DNA from: Lachnospiraceae bacterium
GTDB lineage: Bacteria > Bacillota > Clostridia > Lachnospirales > Lachnospiraceae
Reading direction: 5' to 3'
Assembly (NCBI GenBank): GCA_017449765.1
Contig: JAFTFE010000078.1
Location: forward strand, 1-36,718
Length of the DNA stretch: 36,718 nt
The notes below the pieces were generated by a model, which saw only the letters and a program-made list of their open reading frames with translations, had not been told where the DNA came from and searched no databases. Both the position numbers and the translations under genes were made by a program. Shown here piece after piece: positions 8,368 to 14,351 of the stretch (position 1 is the stretch's first letter; each line of letters starts with the position of its first letter).

Positions 8368-8865
8368 ATGCTTTTAACTATTTTTTTGGCAATTATATTT
8401 TGTGGTGCGATAACTATGATGCTTATATCGGGGGTGGCTTTCATTCAGGAAAAGAAGCTTTTTTCTTCTGCACCTAAAGAAGCCCTGGAGATTTTAATTC
8501 CGAGAGATAAAGAGCTGTTTTACGGAGCAAGGATATTCGGATGGATACTTATGATTATGAGTGTGATAATGATAGCCGGAGTCGGAGTGGTTTCCATATG
8601 GGACGGATTTAGAAGTGATTTCACATTCCTACAGTTCTTCTTAAGGTTTGTGATGATATTTACCATTTATAAAATATACGATATGATTTTCTTTGATTAC
8701 TTTCTACTTTGTAAATTCAGGTTTTTTCAGTATTATTTTCCGGAGGTAGAAAGCGTATACAATAACAGAAAATATGGATATAACATTAAAAGCCAGCTGT
8801 TAAAGCTGCTTGTTATATTTCCTGCAGCTTCTGCTTTGGCAGCATGGATTTGTTCGCTCTTTTAA
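8368..8865 (+). CDS. Multi-pass membrane protein of unknown function
   Basis: The 165-residue protein starts at ATG 8368, 6 bases after the reductase stop; its ribosome binding site AGAGGTG lies in the end of that gene, so the two are coupled. Hydrophobic segments at about 3-25, 54-76, 88-110 and 142-163 predict four membrane helices. A soluble loop (about 26-52) contains APKEALEILIPRDKELF. Aromatic residues are abundant around YKIYDMIFFDYFLL. No family is recognised; it superficially resembles small Lachnospiraceae membrane proteins found next to redox genes. No terminator follows directly; the nearest hairpin with a T tract is at 8933-8970. Confidence 0.65.
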   Translation: MLLTIFLAIIFCGAITMMLISGVAFIQEKKLFSSAPKEALEILIPRDKELFYGARIFGWILMIMSVIMIAGVGVVSIWDGFRSDFTFLQFFLRFVMIFTIYKIYDMIFFDYFLLCKFRFFQYYFPEVESVYNNRKYGYNIKSQLLKLLVIFPAASALAAWICSLF

Positions 8866-8878
8866 TTTTTAAAATAGC

Positions 8879-8906
8879 TTGACAAAACAAAATATATCTA
8901 TATAAT
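8879..8906 (+). promoter_or_regulatory. Consensus promoter of the DUF3793/flavodoxin operon
   Basis: A perfect TTGACA (8879-8884) and a perfect TATAAT (8901-8906) are separated by 16 bases. The palindrome 8907-8922 begins at the next base and covers the expected start site near 8913. A consensus promoter with an operator on its start site is the layout of a strong gene kept off by a repressor. Confidence 0.75.
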
Positions 8907-8922
8907 GTTAGTTATAACTAAC
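8907..8922. promoter_or_regulatory. Perfect 16-bp palindrome GTTAG-N6-CTAAC, copy 2 (operator)
   Basis: GTTAGTTATAACTAAC is its own reverse complement over all 16 bases and covers the predicted transcription start of the DUF3793 operon. Its outer half-sites match copy 1 at 7056-7071 exactly. A homodimeric repressor is the natural reading. Because flavodoxin and DUF3793 genes often respond to iron, a DtxR/Fur-type metal regulator is possible, but that assignment is inference. Confidence 0.65.
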
Positions 8923-8932
8923 TTAAAATATT

Positions 8933-8970
8933 CCATCCATTAGCTTTAAACAATTAATGGGTGGTTTATT
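8933..8970 (+). terminator. Leader hairpin with T-rich tail (attenuator or upstream terminator)
   Basis: CCATCCATTA (8933-8942) pairs with TAATGGGTGG (8955-8964) with one T-G wobble around a 12-base loop, followed by TTTATT. It lies downstream of the consensus promoter and upstream of the DUF3793 gene. A transcript from 8913 would therefore meet it after about 50 bases. It could also end the 7132-8865 transcript. Confidence 0.55.
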
Positions 8971-8982
8971 TTGAATATATGA

Positions 8983-8998
8983 GTTAGCTTAGACTAAC
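8983..8998. promoter_or_regulatory. Operator-like palindrome GTTAG-N6-CTAAC, copy 3
   Basis: GTTAG CTTAGA CTAAC repeats the half-sites and 6-base spacer of copies 1 and 2, 76 bases downstream of copy 2 within the leader. No good promoter immediately precedes it. It may be a second site for cooperative binding or a road-block. Confidence 0.5.
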
Positions 8999-9073
8999 CC
9001 CTCAGGCTTTGCATATCTTTTATTAATATAAGAAATAATAAGAGTTAAATTTATTATTTTTTGAGAGGTGCAT

Positions 9074-9625
9074 ATGAAAGACAATTACGTTGTTAAACAT
9101 TGTTCGCCTACGTTGGCGGGACTTAAAACCGGAAGTCTTTTTTCGGTATCCGGAGAGTCGAAGGAGACAATTAATAATGACCTTCGTGTTCTTAATGATA
9201 TATTCAGAAAAAAAGGACTTAGAATAATTCCGTTAAGGTATACCAGCAAGTATATACTCATTTATTTATATAGATTAAACAGATTGAAAAAAGATTTAAT
9301 GCGTCCTGAAACAAGAAGGATTCTTTGTAAAAAGGGATATAACTGTGCCAATCCGGACAGATGCGTGGTACAGCTTGTTGAACATCTGAAAAATGATAAG
9401 GTTTTTCCACATGAAATAGGGCTTTTTCTGGGCTATCCGGAAAAGGATGTAAAGGGTTTTATGAAAAGTCCTGAGGATGGAGTTATGTGTGTAGGATGTT
9501 GGAAGGTATATGGAGATATCGAGGAAGCAAAAAGAACTTTTCAGACATTTAACAGATGCACGGAGTGTTATTGTCATGCCATAAAACATGGGAGAACATT
9601 GGAAGAGCTTATTGTTCCTGATTAA
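9074..9625 (+). CDS. DUF3793 family protein
   Basis: The 183-residue protein matches the DUF3793 pattern as I know it. It opens with HCSPTLAGLKTGSLFSV, has KKGLRIIPLRY and a tyrosine-rich strand ILIYLYRLNRL, then FPHEIGLFLGYPEKDVKGFM, CVGCWKVYGD and a conserved end CTECYCHAIKHG. Seven or more cysteines, including C-x2-C and C-x2-C-x-C arrangements, suggest metal or thiol chemistry, but no activity is established for the family. ATG 9074 is preferred because AGAGG at 9064-9068 is 5 bases upstream; a GTG at 9068 would lie inside that site. These genes are often found beside flavodoxin or ferrous-iron transport genes, and here flavodoxin follows 100 bases downstream. Confidence 0.85.
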   Translation: MKDNYVVKHCSPTLAGLKTGSLFSVSGESKETINNDLRVLNDIFRKKGLRIIPLRYTSKYILIYLYRLNRLKKDLMRPETRRILCKKGYNCANPDRCVVQLVEHLKNDKVFPHEIGLFLGYPEKDVKGFMKSPEDGVMCVGCWKVYGDIEEAKRTFQTFNRCTECYCHAIKHGRTLEELIVPD

Positions 9626-9725
9626 AACAGGGTAAATGAATCCCCGAAGGGATTTATATAAAAAAATAATACTATATATGATTGAAAAAAAGTCATATAT
9701 ACTGTAAATTTAAGGAGGACAAAAA

Positions 9726-10148
9726 ATGAGTAAGGTAGCAGTTGTATACTGGAGTGGTACAGGAAATACCGCAGCAATGGCAGGCGCAGTTGAGGAAGGT
9801 GCAAGGGACGCAGGTGCAGATGTATCTGTATTTGGACCTTCAGATTTTAATAGTGGTATGGTTGCGGATTTTGACGGTATCGCATTCGGATGCCCTGCAA
9901 TGGGAGCAGAAGTGCTTGAGGAAAATGAATATGAGCCAATGTTCACGGATGTTGAAGGCTCACTATCCGGAAAGAAAATAGCACTATTCGGTTCGTACGG
10001 ATGGGGCGACGGACAGTGGATGAGAGATTGGGAGGAGCGCGCAAGTGCAGCCGGTGCTCAGTTGGCATACGAATCGGTAATGGCAAATAATGCGCCTAAT
10101 GAAGACGATATCGAAGAATGTAAATCGCTGGGGAGAGCTCTTGCATAG
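9726..10148 (+). CDS. Flavodoxin
   Basis: The 140-residue protein is a short-chain flavodoxin, an FMN-binding electron carrier that replaces ferredoxin when iron is scarce. The N-terminal phosphate-binding loop is clear in VVYWSGTGNTAAMA (SGTGNT, residues about 9-14). GCPAMGAEVLEE and LFGSYGWGDGQWM are the two FMN-ring loops with their aromatic residues (Y and W in the second). Length is normal for the family. AAGGAGGA at 9712-9719 is a strong ribosome binding site, fitting an abundant protein. A possible extra promoter (TTGAAA at 9682-9687) and a small hairpin (AATCCC/GGGATT, 9639-9654) lie in the 100-base gap after DUF3793, so it may be transcribed both alone and from the upstream promoter. 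Confidence 0.93.
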   Translation: MSKVAVVYWSGTGNTAAMAGAVEEGARDAGADVSVFGPSDFNSGMVADFDGIAFGCPAMGAEVLEENEYEPMFTDVEGSLSGKKIALFGSYGWGDGQWMRDWEERASAAGAQLAYESVMANNAPNEDDIEECKSLGRALA

Positions 10149-10204
10149 TGCGGTTTATGCTTTTAACTTATCTTTTGTAAATTAAAAAAGGTTGTGAAAG
10201 TAAT

Positions 10205-10807
10205 ATGAAGTATTCATTTAAAGCATGGTTCTATGGACATTTTTTTCATAGCACCTGTAAAAAGGAATTGAAAAAAGCAGGTGTATCAGGAAGTGACCTT
10301 CGCAAGATTGTTACGGAACATAAGAGGATTACATTTAGAGCAAAGGATATGAATGATGAAAAACTGCTTTCCTCATATATTATGGGAATATATTTCATTG
10401 CATTAAACCGTGTTACAAATCTTTCTGCGGAGGAGAATTATAATGTTTTAAAAGCGTCTTTGGCGAATTCGTCGATATTCCGAAAGGGACTTGGAACTGC
10501 AGAGGATTATCTTGATCAGAAAAAAATACCGGAACGGCTTAAATGGTCCAAAGAAAGTTATGAGAGAACCGGTGAAAATAATTGGGTTGTAGATGTACTT
10601 CCGGGATGTGATGAGTATGATCTTGGATATGATTATCATGAGTGTGGCATATGCAAGATATGCAGGGATGAGGGATGCCCAGAGCTTGCGAAATATCTGT
10701 GCAGACTCGATTATCTTATTGCGGACACTATGGGCGCAACTCTTGTACGAACAAAAACACTTGCCGAGGGCGGAGATTTCTGCGATTTTAGATATAGCTT
10801 GAAATGA
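10205..10807 (+). CDS. L-2-amino-thiazoline-4-carboxylic acid hydrolase family protein
   Basis: The 200-residue protein fits the ATC-hydrolase family. The family core is in the C-terminal half: YHECGICKICRDEGCPELAK, then a second cysteine with LCRLDYLIADTMG, and the end LVRTKTLAEGGDFCDFRYSL. In the name-giving enzyme this fold opens the thiazoline ring during conversion of ATC to cysteine. Most clostridial members have no proven substrate, so the name is a family label. The N-terminal part is helical and basic with aromatic residues. There are five cysteines between residues 139 and 165. The gene lies 56 bases after flavodoxin and the terminator at 10866-10925 follows it, so it probably ends the DUF3793-flavodoxin operon. 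Confidence 0.8.
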   Translation: MKYSFKAWFYGHFFHSTCKKELKKAGVSGSDLRKIVTEHKRITFRAKDMNDEKLLSSYIMGIYFIALNRVTNLSAEENYNVLKASLANSSIFRKGLGTAEDYLDQKKIPERLKWSKESYERTGENNWVVDVLPGCDEYDLGYDYHECGICKICRDEGCPELAKYLCRLDYLIADTMGATLVRTKTLAEGGDFCDFRYSLK

Positions 10808-10865
10808 GAATAAGATGATTTGGCATGAGGCTTGTTTGTTATAAAATTGTAATATGTTTATAAAT

Positions 10866-10925
10866 AATCAGTCGGATAAAGCAACAGGTTTAAGTATCTG
10901 TTAATTATCCGGCTGATTGTTTTTT
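10866..10925 (+). terminator. Strong rho-independent terminator of the flavodoxin operon
   Basis: The 14-base arms at 10866-10879 and 10905-10918 pair with one G-T wobble (AATCAGTCGGATAA against TTATCCGGCTGATT). A smaller AACAG/CTGTT stem lies inside, and six T follow at 10920-10925. Confidence 0.88.
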
Positions 10926-10958
10926 GTTGTATATGATGTTATAATATCCCAAATTATA

Positions 10959-11141
10959 CAGAGTGAAATAGTTGAAGAGAGCAGAGGATTGAGTTGGGAG
11001 TGTAATGTGATGGATATGAAGAATTCTACATTTGATCAGATTATATATACGTCACAGAATTGTGTATTTTGGAAGGATAAGGAACGTCGGGGCTTAGGTG
11101 CGAACAAGGTGTTTCTTGATTTTTTAGCAGATATGGAATAA
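10959..11141 (+). pseudogene. Remnant of a PAS-domain sensor protein gene
   Basis: The stretch 10808-11189 has no intact gene. It holds the terminator at 10866-10925 and this remnant. One frame first reads EIVEESRGLSW, which resembles the IEESRG block of the kinase sensory module at 2944-5370. It then reads STFDQIIYTSQNCVFWKDKE, typical of a PAS domain start in clostridial signalling proteins, and continues ANKVFLDF before stopping at 11141. No start codon, full PAS fold or output domain is present. An ATG at 11010 could give 43 residues but has no convincing ribosome binding site. It is best read as debris of a larger sensor kinase or GGDEF-type gene. Confidence 0.55.
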
Positions 11142-11189
11142 ATGTATTAAATACTTTCCGTATAATGGATGAAGGAAGGAAATGAAATT

Positions 11190-12692
11190 ATGGAGTTTTC
11201 AATGATAGAAACCGGATGGGTGTCATTGATACCGCCGGTTCTGGCGATAGTCTTGGCTTTGATAACCAAGGAAGTATATTCTTCACTTTTTATCGGACTT
11301 TTCTCGGGGATGGTTATTTATGCGATTGCAAGTGACGGCTCATTATTCTCTGCAATTGCTATGACTTTTGATATGATGGCGGCGAAGATTGCTGATAATT
11401 CTTATATGATAATATTTTTGGCATTGCTTTGGGCGGTGGTTATTCTTGTGTCTAAATCCGGAGGCAGTGAGGCTTACGGAAGATGGGCAGGAAAGAAGAT
11501 AAAAAACAAGCGTCTGGCAGCACTTGCGACTTCATTTCTCGGAATACTTATTTTTATAGATGACGGATTCAACTGTCTTACAGTAGGTACGGTTATGCGT
11601 CCGGTTACTGACAGACTGCGTATATCGAGAGAAAAACTGGCGTATATTATTGATGCGACGGCTGCCCCGGTATGTATCATAGCACCTGTATCAAGCTGGG
11701 CGGTAGCGGTAGCAAGCGAAGTCAGTGAGAAGGGCGGATTCCATGTATTCCTGTCGACTATTCCATATAATCTGTATGCTTTATTTACTATAGCTATGGT
11801 ATTTACAATCGGAATAACAGGAAAAGATTTCGGACCGATGAAGAAGGCAGAGGAGTGTGCAGGTGTTAAGGCTGCTACAGAGTCTGAGAAAGAAGAATCA
11901 GAAGGAAAAAAAGGTAAGATTATAGATTTGGTTTTGCCTATTGTTGTATTAATCGTATGTGCGATACTTGGTATGGCTTATGTCGGAGGATTCTTCGAAG
12001 GAGTGAGCTTCTCGGAGGCTATAGGATACAATCCGACTGCCGGTCTTACTTTGGGAGCATTTGCAGGACTTATAACTGCCATGCTTTTATATCTGCCGCG
12101 CAAGCTTATGACAGCAAAGCAATTTATCGGATATATAGTTGAGGGAATCAGTAATATTGTACCGCCGATGCTAATTCTTATATTATCGTGGAGCTTGGGC
12201 GGTGTATGCCGTGAATTAATCGGTACGGGATATTTTATCTCGGGCTTTGTGAGTACGGCTAATCTTCCGCTTGGATTTTTACCTGCTCTTATATTCGTGA
12301 TTGCGGCACTTATGAGCTTTTCTATGGGAACATCATGGGGAACTTTCGGTATGCTTATACCTATAATTACCATGATTTGCAGTGCCGAAGGAGCGGGAAA
12401 ATATCTGATTGTCGCACTTGGAGCTACACTTGCGGGCTCTGTGTACGGAGACCATTGTTCTCCTATCTCGGATACAACCATCCTATCCTCTACAGGTGCG
12501 GACTGTAAGCATATTAATCATGTAGAGACACAGCTTCCTTATGCTACATTGGTTGCGGTTATCTGTTGTATAGGATATCTTATCGCAGGATTTACACTTA
12601 CTCCGTGGATATCCATAGCTGTTGGTATAGTGCTTCTTGTTCTTGCGATATTTGTACTTAACAGACTGGATTTAAAAACAGGTGAAAAATAG
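11190..12692 (+). CDS. NhaC-family Na+/H+ antiporter-like membrane transporter
   Basis: The start is ATG 11190, with GGAAGGA at 11174-11180; the in-frame ATG at 11169 lies before that site. The 500-residue protein has about twelve hydrophobic segments and family blocks such as VSLIPPVLAIVLALITKEVY at the start, IFIDDGFNCLTVGTVMRPV, PVSSWAVAVASEV, MSFSMGTSWGTFGMLIPI and GSVYGDHCSPISDTTILSS. The last two are characteristic of the Na+/H+ antiporter NhaC superfamily (IT superfamily). A charged cytoplasmic loop (about 225-250, EKEESEGKKGK) splits the two halves. Members exchange sodium for protons, but some carry amino or organic acids, so the substrate is not certain. A perfect TATAAT at 11161-11166 without a clear -35 lies upstream. 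A hairpin follows at 12704-12736. Confidence 0.88.
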   Translation: MEFSMIETGWVSLIPPVLAIVLALITKEVYSSLFIGLFSGMVIYAIASDGSLFSAIAMTFDMMAAKIADNSYMIIFLALLWAVVILVSKSGGSEAYGRWAGKKIKNKRLAALATSFLGILIFIDDGFNCLTVGTVMRPVTDRLRISREKLAYIIDATAAPVCIIAPVSSWAVAVASEVSEKGGFHVFLSTIPYNLYALFTIAMVFTIGITGKDFGPMKKAEECAGVKAATESEKEESEGKKGKIIDLVLPIVVLIVCAILGMAYVGGFFEGVSFSEAIGYNPTAGLTLGAFAGLITAMLLYLPRKLMTAKQFIGYIVEGISNIVPPMLILILSWSLGGVCRELIGTGYFISGFVSTANLPLGFLPALIFVIAALMSFSMGTSWGTFGMLIPIITMICSAEGAGKYLIVALGATLAGSVYGDHCSPISDTTILSSTGADCKHINHVETQLPYATLVAVICCIGYLIAGFTLTPWISIAVGIVLLVLAIFVLNRLDLKTGEK

Positions 12693-12703
12693 AATTATTT
12701 AAG

Positions 12704-12736
12704 CGAGCCAAATAAGCACACTTATGTGCTTGCTCG
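12704..12736 (+). terminator. Hairpin after the antiporter gene
   Basis: CGAGC (12704-12708) pairs with GCTCG (12732-12736), and AAGCACA (12714-12720) with TGTGCTT (12725-12731). A 5-base bulge lies on the left side. The tail (GCGAGCTTTATTG) is only partly T-rich, so strength is uncertain. The right arm contains the -35 box of the next promoter. Confidence 0.5.
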
Positions 12737-12758
12737 GCGAGCTTTATTGTGGTATAAT
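12730..12758 (+). promoter_or_regulatory. Extended -10 promoter of the OFA transporter
   Basis: TTGCTC (12730-12735) and a perfect TATAAT (12753-12758) are 17 bases apart, with TGG at 12750-12752 as an extended -10. The -35 lies inside the preceding hairpin arm. Confidence 0.6.
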
Positions 12759-12817
12759 ATTTTATTATGTTCGTTTGAGCAAAAGAAAAGAAAAAAGTTA
12801 TGAAAAGGGAGTAAATT

Positions 12818-14164
12818 ATGAGCGAAGAAAAAAAATCAGGCGGCTGGCGTACGAATAAATGGGTGCGTGCGGCTATACCGGCACTTTTGTTACACTGTAG
12901 TATAGGTACTGTATATTGCTGGTCTATCTTTAGTCAGGAGATTGCAGATTATATCGGTTTTTCCAAGCAGGCAACCGAATGGGCGTTTTCATTTGCCATC
13001 TTTTTCTTGGGAATGTCTGCTGCATTTCTTGGAAATGTAGTTGAGAAGGATATACATAAGTCATCACTTATTGCAACTATCTGTTTTTCAGTAGGTATGG
13101 CACTTACAGGATTTTTCATATATTATGGCGGAAGTCATCAGGGAAGCAAATTAGTGCTTATAGGAATTTATCTTTCATATGGCTTTATCATGGGTGTTGG
13201 TCTTGGTACAGGTTATCTGTCACCGGTTAAGACACTTATGCTTTGGTTTGAAGATAGAAAAGGTCTTGCAACAGGTCTTGCCGTAGCAGGTTTCGGTGCC
13301 GCTAAGGCTATCGCAAGCCCTATAATGCAGGCTATGCTTGATAATATGGGTAAGACAGGAATCTACAAGATGTTCTGGATTCTTGCATGTGTATATTTCG
13401 TAATGATGTTTGTAGGACATTTATTACTTAAGAAGCCGGATGGATGGCATGAGCCACAGGGCAAGGATGCAAAGCCAAGCATCATTTCAGTATTAAAGAC
13501 AAAGCCGATTACAAATTATATCGGTATCTGGCTTATGTTCTATATCAATATTACCTGTGGTCTTGCACTTATTTCACAGGAGAAGATGATTGTTAAGTGT
13601 ATCGGACTTGCGGCTTCGGTAGGTATCATATCAACTGTATCGGCTGTATTTAATGCCGGCGGTCGTCTCGGATTCTCTGCATGGGCTGATACTATGAAGG
13701 ACAGAAATACAATCTATAAGCTTATATTTATTCTTTCAATAGCATTTACCGGTTTGGTAATGCTCACTCAGGGTATAAAGAACGGTGAAGGAAATACAGC
13801 ATTAATTATTCTCGTACTTGCACTTATCTTTATAGTAAATGCAGGTTACGGCGGTGGTTTCTCAAATGTACCGACACTTCTTTCAGACCATTACGGTATG
13901 GGAAGCATAAGTGCTATACACGGTATTACACTTTCAGCATGGGCATTCGCAGGACTTACAGGAAACCAGATTGCTACTTATATAGTTAATCACAGCGGTG
14001 AGTGGATCGACCATGACGGCACATCAGTCAATCCTGTAGGATATCAGAATGTGCTCTACTTCACTATAGTAATGTATATAATTGCTCTTGTTCTTTGTCT
14101 TGTATTGGTTAAACCTACAGACAAGGCGCTTGAAGCAAAGGCAGCTAAGAAGGCGGCTAAATAA
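12818..14164 (+). CDS. MFS transporter, oxalate/formate antiporter (OFA) family
   Basis: The 448-residue protein has twelve predicted membrane helices. It begins RAAIPALLLHCSIGTVYCWS, followed by ITEW-like QATEWAFSFAIFFLGMSAAF, the typical OFA opening of TM1 and TM2. The loop LMLWFEDRKGLATGLAVAGFGAAKAIASP is the MFS signature between TM4 and TM5. The second half contains FNAGGRLGFSAWAD and a long helix after NAGYGGGFSNVPTLLSDHYG. Family members exchange small carboxylates such as oxalate and formate, but no oxalate-degrading genes lie nearby, so the substrate is open. The C-terminus is basic (KALEAKAAKKAAK). AAGGGAG precedes the ATG at a good distance. The gene is probably monocistronic, with its own promoter and a long hairpin after it. 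Confidence 0.88.
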   Translation: MSEEKKSGGWRTNKWVRAAIPALLLHCSIGTVYCWSIFSQEIADYIGFSKQATEWAFSFAIFFLGMSAAFLGNVVEKDIHKSSLIATICFSVGMALTGFFIYYGGSHQGSKLVLIGIYLSYGFIMGVGLGTGYLSPVKTLMLWFEDRKGLATGLAVAGFGAAKAIASPIMQAMLDNMGKTGIYKMFWILACVYFVMMFVGHLLLKKPDGWHEPQGKDAKPSIISVLKTKPITNYIGIWLMFYINITCGLALISQEKMIVKCIGLAASVGIISTVSAVFNAGGRLGFSAWADTMKDRNTIYKLIFILSIAFTGLVMLTQGIKNGEGNTALIILVLALIFIVNAGYGGGFSNVPTLLSDHYGMGSISAIHGITLSAWAFAGLTGNQIATYIVNHSGEWIDHDGTSVNPVGYQNVLYFTIVMYIIALVLCLVLVKPTDKALEAKAAKKAAK

Positions 14165-14198
14165 ATGTTTGACGCATAAAGGGTGCAGCGGAAATATA

Positions 14199-14273
14199 TG
14201 CCGTATGTCAAATGGCGTAGGGATTATGGGTTTGCAAAAGAACCCTATACCCTACGCTATTTGACATACGGCA
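14199..14273. repeat. Long 24-bp inverted repeat downstream of the OFA transporter
   Basis: The 24-base arms at 14199-14222 and 14250-14273 pair throughout except for one G-T wobble. A further inner pairing GGGTT/AACCC lies in the 27-base spacer. There is no T run after the right arm, so it is not a classical terminator. It may be a REP/MITE-like element, an RNA-stabilising or processing structure, or a factor-independent end with poor tail. TTTGACA occurs both in the right arm and just downstream, where it forms the next -35 box. Confidence 0.75.
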
Positions 14274-14280
14274 TTGTAAT

Positions 14281-14309
14281 TTGACAAACCTAATTGCAGT
14301 TGTTAGTAT
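14281..14309 (+). promoter_or_regulatory. Promoter of the S41 peptidase gene
   Basis: A perfect TTGACA (14281-14286) and TAGTAT (14304-14309) are 17 bases apart. AAGGAG at 14339-14344 and the GTG start at 14352 follow. Confidence 0.55.
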
Positions 14310-14351
14310 ATAAAAATCATATAAAGTATGTCGTAGATAAGGAGAATTAGG

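Noticed and set aside
9639-9654. A 6-bp hairpin (AATCCC/GGGATT) before flavodoxin as a terminator
   Set aside because: The stem is short and no T run follows; read-through into flavodoxin is expected.
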